Assembly: GCF_900215355.1 (NCBI RefSeq)
Contig: NZ_OBEA01000010.1
Coordinates: forward strand, 1-64,000
DNA length: 64,000 nt
DNA from: Pseudooceanicola antarcticus
GTDB taxonomy: Bacteria; Pseudomonadota; Alphaproteobacteria; Rhodobacterales; Rhodobacteraceae
Reading direction: 5' to 3'
A program made the position numbers and the translations under genes. Within the stretch, counting starts at the first letter, position 1, and every line of letters starts with the position of its first letter. Below, piece by piece: positions 32,920 to 40,853 of the stretch. The notes under the pieces were generated by a model. That model made no database searches. It saw only the letters and a program-made list of their open reading frames with translations, and was not told where the DNA came from.

Positions 32920-34124
32920 CGCGGCCGAGCTTGGATGACATATTTGCGGAAGACGATGAATTCGGACTGTTGGACGTTAGGCTGCGCGGCAGCCGCGCCG
33001 CTGTAGCTTCCGACCAAGGGGCTGGCGCGTTGAGAGAAGTCTCAGCATTCTTTGAGAAACACGGGCGCGTTCCCGATCCTGATGCGGTGGACCACGACGA
33101 GATGCGGATCGGTTCGATCTGGGCATCGATCAAGTCTGCGCCGACAGACCAGATGCGGCTGGAGGACCGGTTTGGGCTCTTGGACGACGAGACAGCGCAG
33201 GCATTGAAATCATGGCGAGATGAGCCGCTAGTTTCTGACGTGCCTGACAGCCTAGATGAAATTTTCGACGATGAAGAGCTTTCCGTCGATGCGTCTCTGA
33301 TCGATTTGAAACATACGACGCCTGCCGCAGAGCGACACTTGCCCGATCATCGGGCTGAATTTGTTCCCTGTCGCGATTTCGACCAGTTCGCAGAGCGTTT
33401 TGAAGCGGTGCAGCAGGCTTTGGAAGCGGGCGACCGCCAAGCACTGCCTGTAAAGAAATGGTCCGTGATTGAGCCCATAGAAGGCGACTTCTTCATCCGC
33501 AACGGCCTTCTCGCGATGATTGCTGAGAAATCCGAAATGTCCGCGCGAGGGGGTTCTCGTGACCACAGACTTCGGGTCATCTTTTCCAACGGCATGGAGA
33601 GTGATCCTCTCATGTCTTCGTTCCGCAAGTCGCTCAACGACGATAAGACGGCCAGAATGGTTCAGAAGGTCGGGCTTGGTCCCCTCGATCCGGACTGGGA
33701 ATCTGATCAACTAGAATTGTCTGGGACAATTTACGTCGCTCGGTCGCGCTCGGATGATCCGTCGATCAGAACTCAGCGAATGATCCTGCACAAGATCGGT
33801 GTCACCAGTCAGGATGTTGCGCGCCGGGTTGCAGATGCTCGTAACGATCCAACGTTTTTGCTAGCACCAGTGGACATCGTCGCGACCTACGAGCTTCAAA
33901 ACCTGTCCCGCCGCAAAGTTGAGAACCTTCTCCACCGCTTTTTCGCGACGGCCAGGCCGGCAGAGCTCTTTGTGACGGACCGCTTCGGGAAGAAGGTCTT
34001 TCCAAAGGAATGGTTTTACGTTTTGCCGGAACATGTCGGCCGTGCGGCGAAACTGATTGAAGAGGGGCGCCTTCATTTGTTCGAGTACGACGTACCCTCT
34101 CAAGAAATCGTAATGAAGAAATAA
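32916..34124 (+). CDS. GIY-YIG nuclease (T5orf172/MUG113 type)
   Basis: 402 residues. The acidic N-terminal 110 residues may dock on the helicase; a middle domain follows. The C-terminal GIY-YIG domain spans about 268-370: GTIYVARS in place of the GIY strand, HKIGVTSQDVARRVADARND with the conserved Gly and Arg, and NLSRRKVENLLHRFF with the conserved Glu and His. A TKEW-like KEWFYV ends the domain. It probably cuts unmodified DNA for the operon. Last gene of the coupled set; its stop is followed by 185 bp without genes. Confidence 0.86.
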   Translation: MTRPSLDDIFAEDDEFGLLDVRLRGSRAAVASDQGAGALREVSAFFEKHGRVPDPDAVDHDEMRIGSIWASIKSAPTDQMRLEDRFGLLDDETAQALKSWRDEPLVSDVPDSLDEIFDDEELSVDASLIDLKHTTPAAERHLPDHRAEFVPCRDFDQFAERFEAVQQALEAGDRQALPVKKWSVIEPIEGDFFIRNGLLAMIAEKSEMSARGGSRDHRLRVIFSNGMESDPLMSSFRKSLNDDKTARMVQKVGLGPLDPDWESDQLELSGTIYVARSRSDDPSIRTQRMILHKIGVTSQDVARRVADARNDPTFLLAPVDIVATYELQNLSRRKVENLLHRFFATARPAELFVTDRFGKKVFPKEWFYVLPEHVGRAAKLIEEGRLHLFEYDVPSQEIVMKK

Positions 34125-34253
34125 AATGTGGCTAGATTACGTACCGATCGGGAGCTTCCGCATCTAGGCGGGGTGGATGCACGGAGGTCATCACCAAAGG
34201 GCGATTGCGAAATCTATCGGTTGATGGGGTGTTAGAGGCAGAAGCGCTCTTGC

Positions 34254-34304
34254 ACCCAACTTATCTGTTGGGTACTTGGCCACAACAGATAAGTTGGGTA
34301 TATT
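34254..34304 (+). promoter_or_regulatory. 17-bp inverted repeat overlapping the promoter of the XRE-ImmA gene
   Basis: ACCCAACTTATCTGTTG (34254-34270) and CAACAGATAAGTTGGGT (34283-34299) are perfect complements with a 12-bp spacer. A possible -35 TTGGCC (34276-34281) and -10 TATATT (34299-34304) overlap it, so binding would block transcription. The predicted transcript would begin at about 34311, at the ATG itself, implying a leaderless mRNA. Confidence 0.6.
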
Positions 34305-34309
34305 GAGGC

Positions 34310-35638
34310 ATGACCATGAACGGAATCACCCTGAACGAGAAGGAAGCGCGGGACACACGCGCCCGTATTTCTCGTCTGACTGAGGCACTGAACTCGGAGC
34401 ACGCGATGGAACCGGTTGTTGCCGGTCTGCCTCCCGAGGTGGTTTCGCAGGTCTCGCGCATGATGAAGGCCGAGCGCGAGCGCCTGACCCACGCGGTAGA
34501 AGCGTACGAAGAGGCCAAGGAAACTCAGAAGCCGACTGCACTAAAGAACCTAGTCAATCACGAACCGGGCCTGATGCTGATCGTCGCGAGGATAGCCAAC
34601 GGTTACTCGCAGAAAGACCTAGCGTGGCGTCTCGGAGTGAAGGAGCAGCAGGTCCAGCGTTGGGAAGCGGAGCGATACGCCCAAATCAGTCTCAAGAATT
34701 ATAACCGTGTCGCAGCGCTGCTCGGCGTTCGCCTGACGGCGGACATGCCCGACCAACCAGCCTTCCGGGGGCTGGACAAAGTGATTGATGGGGTCTCGAA
34801 ATCCGAAATCAAGAAAATCCTCAAGCATGGGCGCGAGAACGGCTGGTTCGCCGAGGACTTCACCGAGGCTGAGCTGCGCCGCTACATCGCAGAGAACCGG
34901 ATCGACTTTGGAAGCCCTGGGCTTCTTCGAACTGGCCTCAACGTTGTGGATCACACCGACGACGTTATGCTCCATGCTTGGCGCGCTAGGGTAACAGCCA
35001 GGGCGCGCGATGCTTTCGCAGGCGTCGAGGATGTTCACGAGCCGCTTGAACTCAAGTGGATGCCCGAACTGGTCCGCCTGAGCAACGACCCCCACGGGCC
35101 GCTCCGGGCAGTGGAAGTGCTTGCAGCTCGCGGAATCGTTTTGATCGTGGAGCCTCAGGTGCCTGGCCTGAAGATCGACGGCGCTGCCTTCATCGTGGAT
35201 GGTAGACCGGTCATAGGAATGACCCTAAGGACCGACACCGTGGACAACTTCTGGTTCACACTGATGCATGAGCTTGCCCACGTCACGCTTCACTTCTCCA
35301 CCGGGCTAGCCGTAGGCTTCTACGATCAGACAGACCAAGAGACATCGGTCGATGAACAGGAGGAAGAGGCAAACCGCTTCGCTTCCAACCTGCTCATCCC
35401 AGAAGAACGCTGGCGGCGCTCTACCGCCCGCATAGCGAAGTCAGCTTCGGTCATCGAGCGCTTCGCCAACGAATTGGGTATCCATCCGGCAATTGTGTTC
35501 GGGCGGATACGCAAAGAACGGGGAGAGTGGTCCCTGTTCGCAAACAAGATCGGGAGGAACACCGTGAGAAAACTGTTTGTGGGCGAAGCCCAGAAAGGAA
35601 AGAGTGATGCTCCCATACTACCCGGCACTCAGGGCTAA
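34310..35638 (+). CDS. XRE regulator-ImmA/IrrE metallopeptidase fusion
   Basis: 442 residues. Residues 1-80 are helical and may sense or dimerise; an XRE helix-turn-helix follows near 93-140 (ARIANGYSQKDLAWRLGVK, QQVQRWEAERYAQ). The C-terminal half is an ImmA/IrrE zinc peptidase with the HExxH motif HELAH at 320-324 and EEEANRFASNLLIP supplying the third ligand region. Such proteins cleave or hold down a repressor or partner and are common in defence islands and HigBA-like units. The long palindrome in the promoter should be its own operator. ATG 34316 is an alternative start. The gene overlaps the beta-family gene by 32 bp. Confidence 0.87.
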   Translation: MTMNGITLNEKEARDTRARISRLTEALNSEHAMEPVVAGLPPEVVSQVSRMMKAERERLTHAVEAYEEAKETQKPTALKNLVNHEPGLMLIVARIANGYSQKDLAWRLGVKEQQVQRWEAERYAQISLKNYNRVAALLGVRLTADMPDQPAFRGLDKVIDGVSKSEIKKILKHGRENGWFAEDFTEAELRRYIAENRIDFGSPGLLRTGLNVVDHTDDVMLHAWRARVTARARDAFAGVEDVHEPLELKWMPELVRLSNDPHGPLRAVEVLAARGIVLIVEPQVPGLKIDGAAFIVDGRPVIGMTLRTDTVDNFWFTLMHELAHVTLHFSTGLAVGFYDQTDQETSVDEQEEEANRFASNLLIPEERWRRSTARIAKSASVIERFANELGIHPAIVFGRIRKERGEWSLFANKIGRNTVRKLFVGEAQKGKSDAPILPGTQG

Positions 35639-36698
35639 GCCCGGCGAGTTCGCGGCCTGCGGCTGGCTGGCCCCCCGTTATCAGGGGCACGTCTGCCCGC
35701 GCTTCGTGGTGCCGCCTCCCACCGAGTCCGATCCCGAAAAGGGGCGCGTACCCACGCTGGACGAGATTGCCTACATGATGGGCGAGCGCCTTGGAAAGAG
35801 CTGGCCCCACCGGCGTGCGTTTCTTGACCCGCAACTGGCAGCGGCCGCCCTCGGCGACGAGGGGGTGGCGACTCTCTTCCGCATCGCCACGGCCGTGAAT
35901 TCGCGCCTGCTTCCGGTGCTGACGATCGGCGATCTGGCCAACCCGGCCCGTCAGGCGCTCGTTCGGGACGGGGACGTCAGGGCGGGCATCTACATGGACT
36001 TCGAGGAAGTTGATCCCGCCGCTTTGGTCGAGGCGGTGGAGAAGGCGGGAGTCCGGCCTGAACAGTGTGTCCTCTTCGTGGACTTCACTGGCGCCCCCCT
36101 GGGCGCCGACTTCGCGCCTGCCATCGGCGAAATCTTCGACCAACTGGACGCCGCGGCGCGGTGGAGCAAGATTGTCTACCAAGCTTCGGCGTACCCCGAC
36201 AAGCTGCCGGTCGGAGCTAACGAGTGCACGTTGATCGCAAGGGCGGAGTGGACCACCTTCCAGGCGGCCCTGAAAGAGACCGGCGTCCAACCCGATCGAC
36301 TTGCATACGGTGACTTCGGCGCGGATTGCGGGCGGATGGTGTTCCCGAAGGGCAAGGGAGGCGGAAGGCCGAGGCCGCACCTGCGCTACACGGGCAAGAC
36401 CCACACCTTGGTGGTCAGGGGCAGCGACTCGGGAGCTTTCACGCTGACTATGCGCGACGTCTGCAAGCAGATCATCGAGAGCAAGGAGTACAGCGGCAGG
36501 GGCTTTTCCCCTGCGGACGACCGTATCTGGCGAAACGCGAAGGGGCTGACCGAAACCTGCGGCGATGCGACTGGCTGGAGGGAACTAAACACGGCTCATC
36601 ATCTTGTTCAAGTAGTCCGGGATCTGGGGGCAATTTCCGGAATTGTATTTGACGAGGATCCGGTCAGTGAATTCGCGGAACAGGGAAGCCTTTTCTGA
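35607..36698 (+). CDS. Beta family protein
   Basis: 363 residues from ATG 35607 (MLPYYPALRAKPGEFAACGW), preceded by AGAAAGGAAAG. It matches the Beta_protein family named after a phage T4-like beta protein: an N-terminal YYPALRAKxGE opening, a TIM-barrel-like body (LLPVLTIGDLAN, DVRAGIYMDFEEVD) and CVLFVDFTGAPL. The function is unproven, but members repeatedly pair with an XRE-ImmA gene in defence islands, as here with a 32-bp overlap. It probably works as an effector controlled by the upstream regulator. Confidence 0.82.
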   Translation: MLPYYPALRAKPGEFAACGWLAPRYQGHVCPRFVVPPPTESDPEKGRVPTLDEIAYMMGERLGKSWPHRRAFLDPQLAAAALGDEGVATLFRIATAVNSRLLPVLTIGDLANPARQALVRDGDVRAGIYMDFEEVDPAALVEAVEKAGVRPEQCVLFVDFTGAPLGADFAPAIGEIFDQLDAAARWSKIVYQASAYPDKLPVGANECTLIARAEWTTFQAALKETGVQPDRLAYGDFGADCGRMVFPKGKGGGRPRPHLRYTGKTHTLVVRGSDSGAFTLTMRDVCKQIIESKEYSGRGFSPADDRIWRNAKGLTETCGDATGWRELNTAHHLVQVVRDLGAISGIVFDEDPVSEFAEQGSLF

Positions 36699-36716
36699 CT
36701 TGGTGTTTCAGCTTTT

Positions 36717-37820
36717 TTACCCAAGCTTCAACCAGTACCTCGTATGGCGTCGCTCACCAGTTCGGCTGAGCGCACCTTTCTCGACCAGATCCTGCAGATC
36801 GCGGGTCGCGGTTGCGCGTGAGGTTCCGGTGATCTTGAGGTAGTTCTCGGCGCTGAGGCCGCCTTTGAATCCGCCAGGACCTTCCCGAAACATTCGAGCG
36901 ATGGCCTTGGCCTGACGTTCGTTCAAGCGGTCTCTGTGACGATCGTAGAAGTGTGCCTTGCTGATGAAGAAACCGACGCGGTCGAGTGTGACCTGTTGGG
37001 CCTTCAAGACAGTTTCCGCGAACCAGACGAGCCAATCGGTCGCCTCGAGCGTTTTTTGATGCTGCTCAAGCTGATCGTAGTATCCCTTGCGCTCCTTCTC
37101 GATGGTGAAGGCGAGCGAGATGAGGGTCGGCTGGCCAATGTTCTGCGCCAGCGACTTTTCCGCGAGGGCGCGACCCAAGCGGCCGTTGCCGTCTTCGAAT
37201 GGGTGGATACTCTCGAAATAGAGGTGGCTTAGCCCTGCGCGCGTCAGCGCTGGAAGCGGCTCTGCTCCCCCGGGCCCGGTCTTGTTGAACCAATCCGCGT
37301 ATCGCTCCATCTCAGGCATGACCCGCTCCGAGGGCGGCGCTTCGAAATGGATCGTGGGCCGGTCAAGGCGGCCGGAAACGATTTGCATCGCCTCGGCGTG
37401 GTGTCGGTAGGCCCCGATGGTTTCCAACCGGCGGTCATGGGACAGGAGCATCCGATGCCAGCGGTACAGCGTCTCGTGGCTCAGCTTGTCCGCAAAGCTG
37501 GAATAGACGTCGACCATCATTTCCGCGACGCCCTGTTCGCGCGGTTTGGCAGGGGTGCTGTCCGGATCGAGGCCCAGATGGCGGCGCAGCGAAGACTGGA
37601 CACTGAGCCGGTCGAGGATTTCGCCCTCGATGGCGCTCGTTTGCATCGCTTCCTCGCTGAGAAGTTCGATGCGGAGTTGCTCGCGCTCCGGCTGGCTGAC
37701 ATGATGGACCGCGCCGAGGATTTCCCCGGACGACAGCAGAAACGTCTGCTCGAACGGCTCCAGAGCGGAGGCGTCATACCGGAAATCCGGCCAATCGGGC
37801 AGCGTCCAGTTCCAAGCCAT
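36717..37820 (-). CDS. Fic family protein (AMP transferase type)
   Basis: 367 residues. An N-terminal DUF4172-like region carries the inhibitory helix motif TSAIEGE (61-67). The Fic core has HPFEDGNGRLGR (206-217), with all catalytic and nucleotide-binding residues. A C-terminal winged helix (ENYLKITGTSRATATRDLQD, near 325-345) should bind DNA. Class II Fic proteins transfer AMP to target proteins and are self-inhibited. The start codon at 37818-37820 lies inside a 15-bp inverted repeat, so the protein probably represses its own gene through the winged helix. Convergent with the beta gene. Confidence 0.92.
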   Translation of the reverse strand: MAWNWTLPDWPDFRYDASALEPFEQTFLLSSGEILGAVHHVSQPEREQLRIELLSEEAMQTSAIEGEILDRLSVQSSLRRHLGLDPDSTPAKPREQGVAEMMVDVYSSFADKLSHETLYRWHRMLLSHDRRLETIGAYRHHAEAMQIVSGRLDRPTIHFEAPPSERVMPEMERYADWFNKTGPGGAEPLPALTRAGLSHLYFESIHPFEDGNGRLGRALAEKSLAQNIGQPTLISLAFTIEKERKGYYDQLEQHQKTLEATDWLVWFAETVLKAQQVTLDRVGFFISKAHFYDRHRDRLNERQAKAIARMFREGPGGFKGGLSAENYLKITGTSRATATRDLQDLVEKGALSRTGERRHTRYWLKLG

Positions 37821-37852
37821 GAGTTATAGACATCCTTTCTATAACTCATGGC
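37816..37852. repeat. 15-bp inverted repeat over the fic start codon
   Basis: GCCATGAGTTATAGA (37816-37830) and TCTATAACTCATGGC (37838-37852) are perfect complements around a 7-bp spacer. The left arm includes the fic start codon on the minus strand and the right arm covers its ribosome-binding area. A likely autoregulatory operator. Confidence 0.6.
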
Positions 37853-37940
37853 TAGATCACTTTTGAGGCATAGAAGTCAACTCTATCGCTCAAAGGACCT
37901 GCGGGATGGGATGGCTCACAAACCGACGCGAGGCCTTGAG

Positions 37941-38180
37941 CTAGGCCTTTTCAAGGTGCGTCAGATCTTGCTGACGCGGTCTGAGGGTCTTCGGATCGAC
38001 AGGGTTTTGTTCCGGCGCTTGAATGAATGGTTCATAGCGAACGTCCGCCATGGCGCCGTCGAACCAGGCAGGCTGCACGTCACCATTATTCCATTGGTAA
38101 AGGTAGCCAACCAGATTTTCAGATGTCTTGCAGAGGATGCGCATAATGGGTTCGCCGGTCAGGCGGGGCTTCGTGTTCAT
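37941..38180 (-). CDS. Small hypothetical protein, 79 aa
   Basis: Starts MNTKPRLTGEPIMRILCKTS with a strong TAGGAGGA ribosome site 7 bp upstream, which makes it probable. A compact soluble protein with aromatic residues (LVGYLYQWNNGDVQPAWFDG) and a charged helix tail (LRPRQQDLTHLEKA). No family recognised. It shares direction with fic, 120 bp upstream of it, and could be its partner, although spacing and the intervening inverted repeat argue for separate transcription. Confidence 0.6.
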   Translation of the reverse strand: MNTKPRLTGEPIMRILCKTSENLVGYLYQWNNGDVQPAWFDGAMADVRYEPFIQAPEQNPVDPKTLRPRQQDLTHLEKA

Positions 38181-38285
38181 AATGCGTTCCTCCTAAATGG
38201 ACCTCGTAACTCGTCACCGCTGAGGTCTGAAATTCCCTATGACGCTCATTAGCGCCACGCTTTCCGCAACTGCAAGGCGAGCTTC

Positions 38286-38311
38286 CGCCGGTGGGCGAAA
38301 ATCCACCGGCG
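38286..38311 (-). terminator. Hairpin after virC2-like gene
   Basis: CGCCGGTGG (38286-38294) pairs exactly with CCACCGGCG (38303-38311), 31 bp beyond the stop of the minus-strand VirC2-like gene. Confidence 0.55.
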
Positions 38312-38341
38312 AAATGCAAGTTATCTTTTCAGATAGATCTC

Positions 38342-38983
38342 TTACGGTGTGTGCTGCTCATGCGGCGATGCAGCGCGAACGGCAATTTCTTCCAAGATTT
38401 TGTCGATCTCGCCCCATATGCGTGGTTCCACTTGGCCGCGGATCAGAGCCCATTTACTCAAGACGTCGAGGGGGTCGTGGTCCCGAAGGAGCATACCCAG
38501 GCTGGCCGCATCGACTGCCAGTGATGTCCGGGCCTGCCACTGCGTGTTTCGAGTGCGCCGCTCCTCAGCAATTGGCGCGAAGACCGGCGACAGTTGCCAG
38601 CCTTTGACTGCACGGCGCAGGGCGGCACGCACCACATGTGCCGGCTCAACACCACAAGTTTCCAGCGCTGCTTCCTGTCGTTCGAGTGCGTTGACCCTGA
38701 TGTCGATCTTCCGGGTCGGGCTCAAAGCTCGTGCCGAAACGGGAGCTCTCAGGCTGGTATGCGGGTCAGAGCTTTCCGCGGTGACTTGGTGCGGCGCCAC
38801 GGCACTTTTCGGCGCACGCTCTGACTCGTGCCGATCAGCGCCAACGTCAGCGACTGGGGTGCCTGTCTTTGTTGCTGTGACCTGTACCTCTTCCTCCTTC
38901 TCGGGAACCTCGCGGTCACCCTGTTGCAGGGTGGCGGCGTAGGCTGGGTCGGGCCTAGTGATGGTCGGGATCTTCTTGCGCAA
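38342..38983 (-). CDS. VirC2-like relaxosome protein
   Basis: 213 residues if translation starts at TTG 38983, which has GAGGA 7 bases ahead and lies just after the ParA stop; an ATG at 39061 would overlap the ParA gene by 68 bp. The N-terminal half is low-complexity and charged. The C-terminal half (from RKIDIRVNALERQEAALETC) looks like a ribbon-helix-helix DNA-binding domain of VirC2 type, which binds the overdrive next to the nick site and aids the relaxase. Identification rests mainly on pairing with a VirC1-like ATPase beside an oriT-like region. Confidence 0.6.
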   Translation of the reverse strand: MRKKIPTITRPDPAYAATLQQGDREVPEKEEEVQVTATKTGTPVADVGADRHESERAPKSAVAPHQVTAESSDPHTSLRAPVSARALSPTRKIDIRVNALERQEAALETCGVEPAHVVRAALRRAVKGWQLSPVFAPIAEERRTRNTQWQARTSLAVDAASLGMLLRDHDPLDVLSKWALIRGQVEPRIWGEIDKILEEIAVRAASPHEQHTP

Positions 38984-38993
38984 TCGACTGTCC

Positions 38994-39713
38994 TCACGCA
39001 GCAAGAATGTTGTTGAGAATGTCCGTCGCCTCCTCAAGCGCCTCGACGACATGACGTACATGTGGACGCATAAGGGGGTTCGGATCGGATTGCTTTTCCA
39101 GCGCCAAGGCGTGGAGAAGCCCCTTCTGATCCATCTCCTTGTAAGTGTTTCGTCGCATCATGACGGTCTCAATCACCGGAAAACGGGTGAGCGCTTCTTC
39201 AATCAGGGCGGCGTCAGCACGGGTCGTTTTCGGGTCGACCATGTTGAGGACGACGTGGTGGCGCGGAAGGCTGGAGGGGTCGTCAACACGGGATTTCAGT
39301 TTCTCAAACCAATCAGAAGTCTGCGCTCCGACATCGAAATCAGACGTCGACAGCATGACGGGCGTCACGATGTGGTCCGCAAGCACCGCAATGCCGTCTG
39401 ACCATTCGGCACCGACCCCTGCGGTATCGATGAAGATGAAGTCTGCCGTGCCTGCCATGTAGACCTGATTGATCTGATCCTCGACACCCGCCACGCTTTC
39501 GACGGTGACCGAGCAGAGAAGCGGCGAACTCAGCCCACCGGTTTCCGCCCGAGCATGCCAGGCACCGAGTACTCTCGTGCTGTCCGTGTCGATCAACATC
39601 ACTCTGCGTCCGGCGGCGATCGCGGCGCTGATCAAGGCGCGCGAAAGCGTCGTTTTTCCACTGCCCCCTTTCCGGGCCATCGCTGCGATCACCACAAGAT
39701 TTTCGTTCGGCAT
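38994..39713 (-). CDS. ParA-like ATPase, VirC1-type
   Basis: 239 residues from ATG 39713, with GGAGGA 6 bases upstream; a further 60 bases upstream are open but lack a start signal. Deviant Walker A KGGSGKTTLSRAL near residue 14, MLIDTDST near 40, and FIFIDTAGVGAEWSDGI near 90 with a VLNMVDPKTTR phrase near 150. VirC1 assembles relaxosomes at the cell pole. This one differs from RepA by lacking an N-terminal DNA-binding domain. Location between a VirC2-like gene and the candidate oriT supports a transfer role rather than plasmid partition. Confidence 0.8.
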   Translation of the reverse strand: MPNENLVVIAAMARKGGSGKTTLSRALISAAIAAGRRVMLIDTDSTRVLGAWHARAETGGLSSPLLCSVTVESVAGVEDQINQVYMAGTADFIFIDTAGVGAEWSDGIAVLADHIVTPVMLSTSDFDVGAQTSDWFEKLKSRVDDPSSLPRHHVVLNMVDPKTTRADAALIEEALTRFPVIETVMMRRNTYKEMDQKGLLHALALEKQSDPNPLMRPHVRHVVEALEEATDILNNILAA

Positions 39714-40078
39714 TCTGATCCTCCGCAAAAATAGTGAATCGCAACGATAATACCCAAATGTCGCTAAACGCATGAGGCGGAGGGGTCAAGCAGAAGTCGG
39801 GATGCGACCCGCGTTTGGCATGCAGCGGGCGGCGTTGTGCGATGACCGTGCGACGTCTGCCGTGGCGCCATCAGCATTCGCCGCGGGGCATCACACACCC
39901 TCCAAGTGTCGGGATACGCTTGGCGATGCGCTTCGGACAGAATGCAGGTGACGGTTAGCGCGCTCCAGACGACGGGAGGCAGTCTCGCGTATGTCGTTCT
40001 GCGGGTGACGCGAGCCGGTTAGCACGCAGCAAAACCCGTCTTGCGGGGTGCAAGAGACGGGGCGCGAAAGACGCGATG

Positions 40079-40101
40079 CGCGATGCGGAGACCGCATCGC
40101 G
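40079..40101. repeat. 10-bp perfect hairpin in candidate oriT
   Basis: CGCGATGCGG (40079-40088), AGA, CCGCATCGCG (40092-40101). Strong stem, preceded by a second GCGATGCG copy, so it may be a protein-binding repeat. Confidence 0.6.
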
Positions 40102-40143
40102 TGGTGCAATGAGCGCGACGCGCGATCCATTTGACAAAGGACG

Positions 40144-40170
40144 GAAAATCGCCCCTGCAGGGCGATTTTC
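40144..40170. terminator. Bidirectional terminator-like hairpin
   Basis: GAAAATCGCCC (40144-40154), CTGCA, GGGCGATTTTC (40160-40170). The A/T-rich stem base gives a T-run on both strands, as in bidirectional terminators. Could instead be part of oriT. Confidence 0.55.
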
Positions 40171-40178
40171 TACATTGA

Positions 40179-40231
40179 GTACAAGCCCTTATGGTCGACT
40201 CCACTTGCGTTGGGAGTCGGCGGGCTTGTAC
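40179..40231. repeat. Nested inverted repeat upstream of MobC-like gene
   Basis: Outer GTACAAGCCC (40179-40188) with GGGCTTGTAC (40222-40231); inner CGACTCC (40196-40202) with GGAGTCG (40213-40219). All pairs perfect. It ends 35 bp before the MobC-like start; either its operator or the relaxosome-binding site. Confidence 0.6.
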
Positions 40232-40265
40232 GAAGTTGGCAAGAAATAGGAACGTTAACTTCAAA

Positions 40266-40853
40266 ATGCCCCGCCGCCGCAGACTGTCAGTGATCGAACG
40301 ATCGACCATCTCCCAAGAGCGCCGGAACGGCGTCTCCGCGGTGTCGTTGGCAGCCCGCTACGATGTCAGCCTGAAGACGATCTACAACGTGGTGAACCAC
40401 TGGGATGAGCGTCAGACAGCGAACGGCAGCCGATCGCGGGTTGTGGGGATCCGGGTCTCGGACGACGACCTGCGCCGGTTCGACGCGGCGCTGTCGCGGC
40501 GCGGGATTGCGCACCGCTCGGATGCCATGCGCCGCCTGATGCTGGCGGCCGAAGGTGTTTTCCTGCCCGACGACGAGATGTGTGACGAGTTGCGCAACCT
40601 CGGCGCCGCGCTCAACCGGGTCGGCAACAACGTGAACCAGATCGCGCGACGTCTGAACGAGGCCAAGGTGCGGGGCGAGAGACTGTCCTACCCGGCCTCA
40701 AGTCACCGTGACGTCCGCGCCCTTGCGGGTCTGGTCTTCGATCTGGCCGACCAGGTCCAGGAGATGTCGCGTGCGCGGCGCAGCGTGCTGGACCTTGAGA
40801 TCAGCTCTGCCCTGGCGGGCCTCGCCGAGAGGAATGAGAATGGCGCGGAGTGA
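40266..40853 (+). CDS. MobC/VirD1-like mobilization protein
   Basis: 195 residues from ATG 40266 (MPRRRRLSVIERSTISQERR). An N-terminal helix-turn-helix of transposase/Cro type (VSLAARYDVSLKTIYNVV, about 30-48) is joined to a MobC domain: RVSDDDLRRFDAALSRRGI near 65 and the signature NLGAALNRVGNNVNQIARRL near 117-136. MobC/VirD1 proteins open DNA at oriT and help the relaxase. The HTH fusion suggests it also binds the nested repeat upstream and represses the operon. It overlaps the relaxase gene by 14 bp. Confidence 0.85.
   Translation: MPRRRRLSVIERSTISQERRNGVSAVSLAARYDVSLKTIYNVVNHWDERQTANGSRSRVVGIRVSDDDLRRFDAALSRRGIAHRSDAMRRLMLAAEGVFLPDDEMCDELRNLGAALNRVGNNVNQIARRLNEAKVRGERLSYPASSHRDVRALAGLVFDLADQVQEMSRARRSVLDLEISSALAGLAERNENGAE

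Larger units (their letters stand above)
39780..40240. other. Candidate origin of transfer (oriT) region
   Basis: A 490-bp gene-free gap between divergent VirC1-like and MobC/VirD1-like genes, dense in repeats: CGCG-rich repeated phrases (GCGATGCG, ATGCGCGATGCGG), plus the three hairpins listed separately. Relaxase, MobC and VirC genes all border it. No exact VirD2 nick sequence was found by eye; CCTGCA at 40155-40160 and TATCCCGAC (minus strand near 39912) are weak candidates. Confidence 0.55.

Noticed and set aside
37848-38252. 134-codon plus frame starting in the fic inverted repeat
   Set aside because: Its ATG arises from the mirrored repeat, and it runs opposite to the better-supported 79-residue gene at 37941-38180.
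40155-40160. CCTGCA in the hairpin loop as the VirD2 nick site
   Set aside because: Too short and lacks the flanking bases of known border or oriT nick sequences; kept only as a weak hint.
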